A stretch of 64,000 nucleotides of DNA from DATKGL01 sp035510455 (GTDB taxonomy: Bacteria > Patescibacteriota > Saccharimonadia > Saccharimonadales > UBA4665): NCBI GenBank assembly GCA_035510455.1, contig DATKHB010000027.1, positions 3,385-67,384 of the forward strand, written 5' to 3'. The number at the start of each line of letters is the position of its first letter. Positions within the stretch are counted from its first letter, which is position 1. The notes beneath the pieces are model-generated. The model did not search any database, was not told where the DNA came from, and worked only from the letters and a program-made list of their open reading frames with translations. Position numbers and translations under genes: made by a program. Below, in pieces: positions 9,405-17,777 of the stretch.

Positions 9405-9557
9405 TAATTTTGTCCTAAGATTAGCTCTAGATATCGTTAGCCTACTATACAGATTAAGATTTTAATTGTAAAGCTAGCTCATTAATATGCTTGATAATAT
9501 GCCTCGACAAACGTAAGCTTATTATGGTATACTTAACACCATTAAGACAAAATAAAA

Positions 9558-11393
9558 ATGGAAAACGCTAAACAACAAGCTATAGAGCGTATAAAACAGG
9601 CTAATAATGTATTAGTTACGGTTAGTAATAACCCATCTGTTGATCAACTGTCAGCTTGTATTGCCCTAACTCTCATTCTAAACAAGCTAGGGAAGCACGG
9701 AACGGCAGTTTATAGCGGCCAAACACCCTCCATTATTGAGTTTCTTCAGCCCGAAAAGACAATAGAGAAGAACACTGACAGCTTGCGTGATTTTATTATC
9801 GCATTGGATAAGTCAAAAGCCGATAAATTGCGCTATAAGGTCGAAGACAAAGTAGTTAAAATATTTATTACTCCTTACCGAACTAGCATTAGCAAGGATG
9901 ATTTAGACTTCAGCCAAGGAGACTTTAACGTTGATGTGGTTATTGGCTTAGGGGTTCATCAGCAGTCCGATCTTGATCAGGCCATAACAGCCCACGGCAG
10001 AATTTTACATGACGCAACCGTAATAACATTTAACGTCACGCCAAATGGCGATCTGGGCAGCATTAATTGGCAAGATCCTTCGGCCAGCAGTCTCAGTGAA
10101 CTAGTATCAGTTTTGGCTACTGAAATGGGCAGCAGCTTATTGGATAACCAGATAGCAACCGCCTTACTAACAGGTATAGTGGCCGAAACTAACAGATTTA
10201 GTAACGATAAGACTTCGGCTAAAACTATGAGTATCAGCTCTCAGCTTATTTCTGCGGGAGCCAACCAGCAATTGGTTGCCAGCAAGCTTGATCAGCCGGC
10301 AAAGCAAGCCGCCAATCCCGGTTCGTTAGATTCTCCTAAAAAGGACAGTCCTCTAGCTGAACCGGCTGATGGCGATCAGCCAACAGATCAACCAGATGAC
10401 GGAGCCATTGAAATATCTCATAACGATGATAATACAAACGAGCAGCCGCCACCTCCGCAGATTGATATTGATGACCACGGTAACATTATGGGGAACGACG
10501 ATTCTGCCAGCAAAACCGATCAAGCGGCCCAGCCAACTAACCAGTCGGAACTGAGCGGCGGCACAGCGCTAGTCACCGAACCGCCCATTTTAGGGGGAAC
10601 ACTGACCGCTAACTCTTCGCAGACAGAAGACGTGGAACCCTCAACCGATCCTTTGAGTCTACCAACTGTCCAGCAGCCCTTGTTAAATAGGCAGCCCTTA
10701 GGTGCTAATAATCCTCTTCCAGATAGAGTTCCTACTGACGGTGAGCCCCAAACTCTATCGCAAATTGAACAAGCGGTTAACAGCCCTCATTTATCTATGC
10801 CTGAAGAATCTACCGTGCAACCATTTCTAGAACCCCCACCTAATCCTCAATCAACTCCTGAACCGCTACCAGAACTTAACCCAGAAATTGTTCCCGAACA
10901 AAATAATAACTCGCCAGTTGAAGAGCCCAGCGCCGGTAATAATGCTGATCAGAATAATTCGTCTAGCGAAGAGCCCCACATCGACAACGCCCGAGACGCT
11001 GTGCAAGCAGCCATTAATGCTTCACCAGAAACCCAACCGCTAGAACCGGTTCAGTCTCTTAATGCCCAGCCTGTCTTCGACAGCATGAACGATGACACGC
11101 ATGACCAAGATCAAGAAAATCCGCTTCCGGTGTTAACGCCGGCACCAACTGTTGCTCCATCGTCCCAGTCATTTGTCAGCCCACAGGGATCTCCTGTGCC
11201 GCCTCAAGACACCTTTGCAGACCCAACCCAACCCAACCACCTAGACACATTTAACATGCCAATGCCCCAGCAGCCACTACAGCCTTTTAGCGATCCCTCT
11301 ATGAGCAATAACCCATCTCCATTTATGCCATCGGCAGATAATGACAATCCACCACCGCCAGTTCCTCCGCCAATGATGCCGCCGGTAGTCTAG
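9558..11393 (+). CDS. Degenerate DHH-type (NrnA-like) protein with long disordered tail
   Basis: Residues 1-245 of this 611-residue protein keep the DHH/NrnA fold pattern: VLVTVSNNPSVDQLSACIAL, SINWQDPSASSLSE and LLTGIVAETNRF. The catalytic motifs are gone. The usual H-x-NPDGD is NNPSVD, the DHH triad position reads NVT, the second Asp motif is a Gly-rich segment, and the aDTg.F motif is AETNRF. No DHHA1 nucleotide-binding motif (GGGH) follows. From about residue 250 on it is a Pro/Gln/Asn/Asp-rich, low-complexity tail ending in a Pro/Met run. The position just before truB-rpsO-pnp is where nrnA sits in many bacteria. It is probably a non-enzymatic scaffold or RNA-binding protein. TGgTATACT at 9526-9533 is the likely promoter, with a short leader. 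Confidence 0.75.
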   Translation: MENAKQQAIERIKQANNVLVTVSNNPSVDQLSACIALTLILNKLGKHGTAVYSGQTPSIIEFLQPEKTIEKNTDSLRDFIIALDKSKADKLRYKVEDKVVKIFITPYRTSISKDDLDFSQGDFNVDVVIGLGVHQQSDLDQAITAHGRILHDATVITFNVTPNGDLGSINWQDPSASSLSELVSVLATEMGSSLLDNQIATALLTGIVAETNRFSNDKTSAKTMSISSQLISAGANQQLVASKLDQPAKQAANPGSLDSPKKDSPLAEPADGDQPTDQPDDGAIEISHNDDNTNEQPPPPQIDIDDHGNIMGNDDSASKTDQAAQPTNQSELSGGTALVTEPPILGGTLTANSSQTEDVEPSTDPLSLPTVQQPLLNRQPLGANNPLPDRVPTDGEPQTLSQIEQAVNSPHLSMPEESTVQPFLEPPPNPQSTPEPLPELNPEIVPEQNNNSPVEEPSAGNNADQNNSSSEEPHIDNARDAVQAAINASPETQPLEPVQSLNAQPVFDSMNDDTHDQDQENPLPVLTPAPTVAPSSQSFVSPQGSPVPPQDTFADPTQPNHLDTFNMPMPQQPLQPFSDPSMSNNPSPFMPSADNDNPPPPVPPPMMPPVV

Positions 11394-11446
11394 GAATTTT
11401 GTCGATAGTTCGCTAAGCTAGATAAACTACTTCAGTAAATATTTTT

Positions 11447-12151
11447 ATGACTTTAAATGGCATTGCTCTAATTGATAAACCAGTTGGCTATTCCAGTTTT
11501 GATATCGTTAGCCAATTACGCAACATAGCTAAAGCGGCCGGCGCTCAACAAGGAAGCAGGAAACGCTTCCCGGTTGGGCATAGCGGCACCCTAGATCCCT
11601 TAGCTAGTGGATTATTAATCGTTCTCCTAGGCAGTTATACAAAACGCTCGGCTGAATTTATGCATCTCGATAAAGTCTATTCGGTGAAAATGGTTTTAGG
11701 CCAGACAAGCTCCACCGGTGATGAAGAGGGTATAAAGAAAGACATGTCGACCGATAAACCTCAAAAAGAAACCATAAACAGCGTATTCAAGAGCTTTATT
11801 GGCGGCTATGATCAAGTCCCCCCGATTTACTCAGCTATTAAAGTAGGAGGACAGAGATCCTATAAACTGGCTAGATCAGGTGAACTGCCCAAGTTAGAAG
11901 CCAGGCCGATTATGATTTACGATTTAACCCTCGAGCGCTATTCATACCCCTTCGTAAGCTTCCAAACCAGAGTGGGCAGCGGAACTTATGTGAGATCACT
12001 GGTAGAAGATATCGGTAAAGCCTTAGGGGCTGGAGCTTATACCAGCGAACTTCGACGCATAAGTGTCGGCTCGTATAACGTTAAAGAAGCAGTGTCTATA
12101 AAAAAAATAGATGCAAAAAATATATCCAACGTGGTGTTTGAGCCTAACTGA
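11447..12151 (+). CDS. truB: tRNA pseudouridine(55) synthase
   Basis: TruB converts U55 of the tRNA T-loop to pseudouridine. The 234-residue protein starts with NGIALIDKPVGYSSFDIV and has the catalytic segment GHSGTLDPLASGLL, with the Asp nucleophile at about residue 51. It continues with YSAIKVGGQRSYKLAR and GTYVRSLVEDIG. It lacks a long C-terminal PUA domain. It follows the NrnA-like gene by 53 nt, and a TAAACT element at 11423-11428 could give it its own start. Confidence 0.96.
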   Translation: MTLNGIALIDKPVGYSSFDIVSQLRNIAKAAGAQQGSRKRFPVGHSGTLDPLASGLLIVLLGSYTKRSAEFMHLDKVYSVKMVLGQTSSTGDEEGIKKDMSTDKPQKETINSVFKSFIGGYDQVPPIYSAIKVGGQRSYKLARSGELPKLEARPIMIYDLTLERYSYPFVSFQTRVGSGTYVRSLVEDIGKALGAGAYTSELRRISVGSYNVKEAVSIKKIDAKNISNVVFEPN

Positions 12152-12212
12152 GTACAAAAATTGGATATTCGACTTGTAGATTCAAAGGACATCTGTTAAA
12201 ATATAACCCAGC

Positions 12213-12479
12213 ATGATAACCTCTCAAGAAAAGCAGGCTACCATAAAAAGCCTGCAGTTAGCTAAAGATGATAATGGTAGTAGTGCCGTTCAGGTAGGCC
12301 TGATGACCGAACGCATTAAAGACCTAACCGAGCACCTAAAGACCAATAAGAAGGATTTTGCTGCTCGACGGGGTCTTTTGCAGCTAGTTGGCAAACGCCG
12401 ACGCTTACTCAAGTACATAGCCGAAAAAGATAGTCAAAAATACTTTGTCCTGATTCAAAAACTTGGTATTCGCCGTTAG
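12213..12479 (+). CDS. rpsO: 30S ribosomal protein S15
   Basis: This is ribosomal protein uS15, 88 residues, binding the central domain of 16S rRNA. Diagnostic segments are GSSAVQVGLMTERIKDLTEH, DFAARRGLLQLVGKRRRLL and a C-terminal YFVLIQKLGIRR. TGtTAAAAT (core 12197-12202) lies 10 nt before the ATG, so the leader is very short. The usual S15 autoregulatory leader structure therefore seems absent. Next downstream is pnp, as in most bacteria. Confidence 0.97.
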   Translation: MITSQEKQATIKSLQLAKDDNGSSAVQVGLMTERIKDLTEHLKTNKKDFAARRGLLQLVGKRRRLLKYIAEKDSQKYFVLIQKLGIRR

Positions 12480-12669
12480 ATATAAAAATGTGAATAAACT
12501 CTGTTGGTCTTGATAGCGTTATCGAGGCAAGAAGCTTGTGCACATTAAAACGTTTAGGCTGTTATTGCGTAAGCAGAGACCAGATATATGGATGCTATAA
12601 GCACAAGAGATAATCATATATTTGCACTCTGCCTATGCAGCCCTAAATACAGAAAGGTTTTATTTTAAA
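12480..12669 (+). ncRNA. rpsO-pnp intergenic leader with a possible hairpin
   Basis: This stretch of 190 nt without a gene lies before pnp. CTTGATA (12509-12515) and TATCGAG (12520-12526) can pair around a GCGT loop as a 7-bp stem. In many bacteria the pnp leader forms a stem cut by RNase III, and PNPase then represses itself. A comparable role here is inference. AGAAAGG at 12649-12655 lies before the chosen pnp start. I see no other strong element. Confidence 0.35.
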
Positions 12670-14823
12670 ATGGCTACAACCATTAACCCCTTAGGCAAGC
12701 AGATAATTTCTGTTGATACTGATTTTTGTGGTAAAAAACTAACTTTAGAGGTCGGTCGTGTCGGCTTTCGCTCCACTAGTAGCGTAATAGCTCGTTACGG
12801 TGATGCCGTAATTCTGGCGACCGCTATGGTATCGGGCAAACCACTGGCTGGTTTCGATTACTTCCCGCTAAGTATTGATTATGAAGAAAAAATGTATGCT
12901 GCTGGAAAAATAAGCGGCAGTCGTTTCGTTAAGCGTGAAGGCAGACCGAGCGACGATGCCGTTTTAATAGGTCGCCTTATCGACCGACCGATTAGGCCGC
13001 TCTGGCCAAAAGGCTATCGTCATGAAGTTCAGGCTGTTGCTACGGTGCTGAGCCTAGATCCTGAATTTCGACCCGATTCAATCGCTATGATCGCCACCAG
13101 CGCAGCTCTATTTTTGACAGGAGCGCCTTTTGACGGCCCTGTAGCTGGAGTTCGTGTCGGCATAGTCGAAGGTAAACTAAAAGCTTTCGCTTCTCCCAAG
13201 GAACTGCAAGAAGGGATTCTTGATTTAGTTGTTGCCGGTACGGACAAAGCCATTATGATGGTTGAAGCCGGAGCAAACGAGGTTAGCGAAGACCAGCTGG
13301 CAGAGGCTCTGGAGTTTGCCCATAAGGCCATCAAACCGGCTGTTCAATTACAGCGGGAGCTTGCTGAAAAAGTCGGAGTTACACCTCAAGAATATGAACT
13401 GAAACTCCCAAGTGAAGACATTCAAAAAGAGGTTGTGGATTTACTAAAGGGCAAACTCGGTGCTGAAATTCGAACCAACTATCCTGAGCGTCACCAAAAA
13501 ATGCACATAATCCGTGAAGAGTTAATGGAACACCTCAAGAAAAAGGTTGGTGAAGAAGAATTCTCGCTGAATAAGCAGATTTATGAAGATGCTTTCGCCG
13601 CGGTTGTTAATAAAGATGTCCGGGACGGTATCTTAAACGACGATTTACGTCCTGATGGTCGCAAATTTACCGAGATACGTACGCTTAGTAGCGAAGTTGG
13701 ATTATTGCCGAGAGTCCATGGGTCTAGCTTATTTACCCGTGGCTTAACGCAGGCTCTTAACATCGTTACGCTGGCACCGTTATCTTACTCTCAGATGGTT
13801 GATACCATGGAGAGGAACGAAGAAAAACGCTACATGCACCACTATAATGCTCCCGGCTATACAGTCGGCGAGATTAAAAGACTTGGCAGCCCTGGGCGCC
13901 GCGAGATTGGCCACTCAGCTCTAGCCGAACGAGCTCTAACGGCAGTTTTACCCGACATTACAGAATTCCCTTATGCCATACGCTCAGTCACTGAAATAAT
14001 GAGCCAACACGGCAGTACTTCAATGGCTGCAACTTGCTCCAGCTGTTTGTCACTAATGGACGCCGGAGTGCCGATCAAAAGACCGGTCAGCGGCATTGCC
14101 ATGGGCCTTGTTCTAGACGGCAAGAAAGCCGCGATACTAAGTGACATTGCTGATGCTGAGGATTTCGCCGGCGACATGGACTTCAAGGTAGCTGGCACAG
14201 AGAAGGGGATTACTGCGCTTCAGATGGACATGAAAGTCCACGGACTGGACGTTAGTATGCTCAAAAAGGCTATCGATCAAGGCAAAGAAGGCCGAGCATT
14301 TATCCTAAAGAGTATGCTTTCGACTCTTCCTGAACCGCGAAAAGACCTTAGCCCTTATGCTCCTCGAGTTGTAACAATACAAATTAACCCAGAAAAGATT
14401 CGTGACGTAATCGGTAAGGGTGGTGAGACTATAAATAAGATCATCGCCGAAACTGGCGTAGAAATTGATATTAAAGACGACGGCACGGTATTTATTTCCA
14501 GCCCTGACAAAAAATCAATAGACGCTGGCATAGAATACATTCGCTCTCTTACGGTTGAACCTGAAGTCGGAAAAATATATAAAGATTGTCGAGTGGTCAG
14601 CGTTCTGGATTTTGGAGCTTTTGTGGAGATTCTACCAGGCAAGGAAGGACTAGTTCACGTTAGTGAGATGTCCGAAGAACGAGTTAACAAACTAGGAGAT
14701 GTGGTAAAAGAAGGTGATACGGTAACCGTTAAGCTGGTAGCAATAGATGACCGGGGTCGGCTGCAGTTAAGTATGAGAGCCGCTAAGCGCGAAATGAATG
14801 ATAAAAAGGAAAATGAGCGTTAA
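12670..14823 (+). CDS. pnp: Polyribonucleotide nucleotidyltransferase (PNPase)
   Basis: This is the phosphorolytic 3'-5' exoribonuclease of 717 residues. The order is a first RNase PH core (SRFVKREGRPSDDAVLIGRL), an all-helical linker, a second RNase PH core with catalytic residues (RREIGHSALAERAL, GSTSMAATCSSCLS, DAEDFAGDMDFKVAGT), a KH domain (IRDVIGKGGETINKI) and an S1 domain (GAFVEILPGKEGLVHVSEMS). I chose the ATG at 12670; a TTG 48 nt upstream has no ribosome binding site. The S1 domain is followed by a very short tail. It overlaps the next gene by 11 nt. Confidence 0.97.
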   Translation: MATTINPLGKQIISVDTDFCGKKLTLEVGRVGFRSTSSVIARYGDAVILATAMVSGKPLAGFDYFPLSIDYEEKMYAAGKISGSRFVKREGRPSDDAVLIGRLIDRPIRPLWPKGYRHEVQAVATVLSLDPEFRPDSIAMIATSAALFLTGAPFDGPVAGVRVGIVEGKLKAFASPKELQEGILDLVVAGTDKAIMMVEAGANEVSEDQLAEALEFAHKAIKPAVQLQRELAEKVGVTPQEYELKLPSEDIQKEVVDLLKGKLGAEIRTNYPERHQKMHIIREELMEHLKKKVGEEEFSLNKQIYEDAFAAVVNKDVRDGILNDDLRPDGRKFTEIRTLSSEVGLLPRVHGSSLFTRGLTQALNIVTLAPLSYSQMVDTMERNEEKRYMHHYNAPGYTVGEIKRLGSPGRREIGHSALAERALTAVLPDITEFPYAIRSVTEIMSQHGSTSMAATCSSCLSLMDAGVPIKRPVSGIAMGLVLDGKKAAILSDIADAEDFAGDMDFKVAGTEKGITALQMDMKVHGLDVSMLKKAIDQGKEGRAFILKSMLSTLPEPRKDLSPYAPRVVTIQINPEKIRDVIGKGGETINKIIAETGVEIDIKDDGTVFISSPDKKSIDAGIEYIRSLTVEPEVGKIYKDCRVVSVLDFGAFVEILPGKEGLVHVSEMSEERVNKLGDVVKEGDTVTVKLVAIDDRGRLQLSMRAAKREMNDKKENER

Positions 14824-15043
14824 ACAATCCCATCCCAAGAGGTGGTACGAACATCGTTTGATATCTCTGTTCTTGGGTTTAGTATCCTTAGGCTGTAGTT
14901 ACGGTGTAGCCAGCCGAGCCTGGAATACTGGCAGCTGGTGGGAATACCTAGGCGCGCTCATATTATTACTAATTGCACTTAAATGGCTTAAACAAACTTT
15001 TCGACCGAGTAAACAAGATGAAAGCCCAGACAAAGCAAAATAA
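14813..15043 (+). CDS. Small two-helix membrane protein
   Basis: I do not recognise this 76-residue protein. Two hydrophobic stretches (LISLFLGLVSLGCSYGVA and WWEYLGALILLLIALKWL) predict a helical hairpin in the membrane, with a basic N-terminus and a charged C-terminal tail. I chose the ATG at 14813 after AAAAAGGA, overlapping the pnp stop as ATGAGCGTTAA. An in-frame ATG at 14798 is possible. It overlaps the following glycosylase gene by 26 nt, so it belongs to the pnp transcript. Confidence 0.65.
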   Translation: MSVKQSHPKRWYEHRLISLFLGLVSLGCSYGVASRAWNTGSWWEYLGALILLLIALKWLKQTFRPSKQDESPDKAK

Positions 15044-15596
15044 ACTAGATAAGATCCGAGCAGATATACTCAAAAAAAATATCTGCCCTGATTTAGCATC
15101 TTCGGCCACCAATCTGGTATTTGGGGATGGCTCTGCAGATGCTGAAATCGTATTTATTGGAGAAGCACCAGGCAAGAATGAAGATCTTCAAGGGAAGCCC
15201 TTCGTTGGAGCGGCCGGTAAATTTTTAGATGAACTACTGGAGTCGATTAATCTACGGCGTAAACAAGTCTACATAACGAATATAGTTAAATACAGGCCGC
15301 CGCAGAACCGCGATCCCTTACCTGATGAAAAAGCCGCTTTTCTGCCATTTTTGGAGCAGCAATTAGAAATTATTGGACCTCTATTGGTCGTAACACTCGG
15401 CAGACATAGCCTAAATTGTTTCTTGCCTGAACTGCAGATTAGTTCCTGCCATGGCCAGCCCAAGCGTTACAAAGGCACGGTTTATCTTCCTCTATTTCAC
15501 CCAGCAGCAGCTTTGTACAACAGCGGCTTAAAGCAGACCCTGATTGATGATTTTGGCAAAATACCGGCCATTATAAAACTTATTAAAGAATCATAA
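15018..15596 (+). CDS. Family 4-type uracil-DNA glycosylase lacking most Fe-S ligands
   Basis: This uracil-DNA glycosylase has 192 residues. It carries motif GEAPGKNEDLQGKPFVG, the ITNIVKYRPPQNRDPLPDE segment and the FHPAA motif of family 4. In the Thermus enzyme four cysteines bind a 4Fe-4S cluster (C-x2-C near the N-terminus, VKCRPP, and a Cys about 16 residues later). Here only one N-terminal Cys remains (NICPDL); the others read K/N, Y (VKYRPP) and F (AAFLPFL). The cluster is therefore unlikely, while the catalytic motifs are intact. The start is the ATG at 15018. Confidence 0.88.
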   Translation: MKAQTKQNKLDKIRADILKKNICPDLASSATNLVFGDGSADAEIVFIGEAPGKNEDLQGKPFVGAAGKFLDELLESINLRRKQVYITNIVKYRPPQNRDPLPDEKAAFLPFLEQQLEIIGPLLVVTLGRHSLNCFLPELQISSCHGQPKRYKGTVYLPLFHPAAALYNSGLKQTLIDDFGKIPAIIKLIKES

Positions 15597-15635
15597 ATTA
15601 ATAAATCTAACTAAAACGAAAGGAATAAATAATTT

Positions 15636-17666
15636 ATGGATAACAAACCAAATCAGAACACAAACAACCAGCGTAGTCCTAATCAGGACTCGCGACCTAA
15701 AGACAGAATATCAAGTGTCCGGAGCTCGTCACGAGGTGCAGCTATTCGAGCCCAAAGGCGCAGCCAAGAGGATGCCCAGAGGGTAGCTAACCAGTACTCG
15801 GCAGCACCATTGAACCAAAAGCCCAGAAGAGCAAACGTGATCGATGATACTCCTCGCCTGAAAATTATTGGGCTTGGCGGAATGGACGGTGGCGGATCAA
15901 AAAATATGATACTCGTAGAATATCTCAACGATGCCGTGATCATTGATTGCGGTAACGACCTTAGTGTCGATCTACCAGGAATAAATTATGCGATTGCTGA
16001 CGTATCTTATGTGGAAAGTATTAAAACTAAATTAAGAGCCTACATTATTACGCACGGACACTTAGATCACATCGGAGGGCTACCGCACATCGTACCGAAA
16101 TTGCCAGCCCCGATTTATGGATCCAAATTCACTATCGGCCGGGTTGAGGAAATCTTTGAAAATTTTGGCCAACCAATGCCTGAGGGCTTTGAATTGCGGA
16201 CGGTTACCATGAACGAAGACACCCACGAAAGACTTAAAATCGGCGAGTTCTTTTTGGAGCTAGTACGAATAACTCATTCTATACCCGGCAGTACTACTGT
16301 GATCTTAGATACTCCAGTAGGTCGAATAGTTAACAGCGGAGATTTTCGGTTTGACCCGAACCCGCTTGATCATGAGCGATCAGACATGGAAAGGCTTAAG
16401 GAGATAGGGAACGAAGGTGTTTTGGCCTTGCTTAGCGAGAGCACTTGCACCGAACGACCAGGCCGAACTCCCAGTGAAAGTACTTTGGAGCCCAGCTATA
16501 TCGACCTTATGGACAAGGCTCCGGGACGAACTTTCGTAGCCATATTTTCTACCAACATTAACCGCATACAGATGATAATCAATGCCGCTGTTCACCATAA
16601 TCGAAAAATTGCTATGGATGGAAGAAGCATGATTAGTACTCTTGAGATGGCCGTTCGCCACGGTTTTGTTAGGGTCCCTAAAGGGACTTTTGTGCCAATT
16701 GCTAAAATAGCTAATATTCCCGACCGGGATGTGGTTATTGTATGTACTGGTGGGCAGGGAGAACCTAGCTCGGCTCTTCAACGAATGTCTACTGGCGATC
16801 ATAAGCACATCAAGCTCAAGGCTAACGACACGGTTATCTTGTCCAGCACACCGATACCCGAATCTGGTAACGATGCTCTGATAGGCCATATGGTAGATGA
16901 TCTCATGAGGAAAGGCGTGCACGTATTTCAGCATATAACTCATGAGCTGGATGGCTGCGGACCGCTACATGTCTCGGGCCATGCTAGTTTAGATGAATAT
17001 GTAGAAATGGTGGAAATGCTGAAGCCCAAGTTCTTCATACCAATTTATGGCAGCTTCCGCTCCAAGCAACGTTACATAGAGGCCATAGTTGAACATGGTT
17101 TCCCGCGTGCCAATACCTTAAATGCTGAAAACGGCCAAGTAATATCGGTCAATCCTATGAAGATGGAAGTACTAGACGAAGTGCCCAGTGGCACAATTTT
17201 GGTGGACCAAACGGGGATGATTGTTAATAACATCGTCATCAAGGATCGAGTACTCCTAAGCGAAGAAGGGCTGGTAGCGGTGATACTAACAGTCGATAAG
17301 CGTACTGGAAATCTTTTAACTAGCCCAGATATTATTAGCCGAGGTTTCATATATATGAGAGACAACGAAGAACTCATGAACGACCTCCGGCAAGAACTGC
17401 GACGAGCAGTCGGCCAAAGATTTAAGAGGGTTGATCTTGATCGATTCAAACAAGAGCTGAAAGAACATATTACTCATTTTCTGTTTGATAAAACCCAGCG
17501 TAGCCCAATAGTAATACCGGTCGTAAACATAATCGGAGGGAAGGGTGAGGTTAAAACGGTACACGGTGAACATACAAAGTCCAGTGAAGATATAGCATCC
17601 GATCAAGAACGTAGATTTCAAGAAATGCGAAGCCGGTTACTAGCCCAAGACGCCAGGGTAGATTAA
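15636..17666 (+). CDS. rnj: Ribonuclease J
   Basis: This is a metallo-beta-lactamase/beta-CASP ribonuclease of 676 residues with 5'-3' exo- and endonuclease activity, central to mRNA decay in bacteria without RNase E. Residues 1-75 are a basic, Asn/Gln/Arg/Ser-rich disordered extension. The catalytic THGHLDHIGGLPH motif is near residue 138, NSGDFRFDP near 232, and the beta-CASP motifs and VSGHAS follow near 450. The C-terminal domain is present. AAAGGA (15619-15624) precedes the ATG. Combined with PNPase it gives a Gram-positive-like decay machinery. Confidence 0.96.
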   Translation: MDNKPNQNTNNQRSPNQDSRPKDRISSVRSSSRGAAIRAQRRSQEDAQRVANQYSAAPLNQKPRRANVIDDTPRLKIIGLGGMDGGGSKNMILVEYLNDAVIIDCGNDLSVDLPGINYAIADVSYVESIKTKLRAYIITHGHLDHIGGLPHIVPKLPAPIYGSKFTIGRVEEIFENFGQPMPEGFELRTVTMNEDTHERLKIGEFFLELVRITHSIPGSTTVILDTPVGRIVNSGDFRFDPNPLDHERSDMERLKEIGNEGVLALLSESTCTERPGRTPSESTLEPSYIDLMDKAPGRTFVAIFSTNINRIQMIINAAVHHNRKIAMDGRSMISTLEMAVRHGFVRVPKGTFVPIAKIANIPDRDVVIVCTGGQGEPSSALQRMSTGDHKHIKLKANDTVILSSTPIPESGNDALIGHMVDDLMRKGVHVFQHITHELDGCGPLHVSGHASLDEYVEMVEMLKPKFFIPIYGSFRSKQRYIEAIVEHGFPRANTLNAENGQVISVNPMKMEVLDEVPSGTILVDQTGMIVNNIVIKDRVLLSEEGLVAVILTVDKRTGNLLTSPDIISRGFIYMRDNEELMNDLRQELRRAVGQRFKRVDLDRFKQELKEHITHFLFDKTQRSPIVIPVVNIIGGKGEVKTVHGEHTKSSEDIASDQERRFQEMRSRLLAQDARVD

Positions 17667-17679
17667 GTATCTGACAAAC

Positions 17680-17767
17680 TTGACAAAAGTTGTAATTTTT
17701 GCTATAGTTGCATACATACAATTAGCTACACTAACAGATCATTTAACTAAATAGTAAGTGTTATAAT
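17680..17767 (+). promoter_or_regulatory. Tandem promoters for ftsK
   Basis: A textbook sigma-70 promoter is visible: TTGACA at 17680-17685, 17-nt spacer, TATAGT at 17703-17708, giving a leader of about 60 nt. A second element TGtTATAAT (core 17762-17767) lies 10 nt before the ftsK ATG and would give an almost leaderless transcript. Confidence 0.75.
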
Positions 17768-17777
17768 TAGCTCCATA

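Noticed and set aside
9058..9465. Hydrophobic open frames opposite rpsT
   Set aside because: They are the antisense of Lys/Ala-rich S20 codons; hydrophobicity is a by-product of that composition.
12981..14642. Several minus-strand open frames within pnp
   Set aside because: All are antisense to well-conserved PNPase domains and show no start signals.
16380..17621. Long minus-strand open frames within RNase J (187, 125 and 101 codons)
   Set aside because: Antisense to conserved beta-CASP regions, with odd composition and no promoters.
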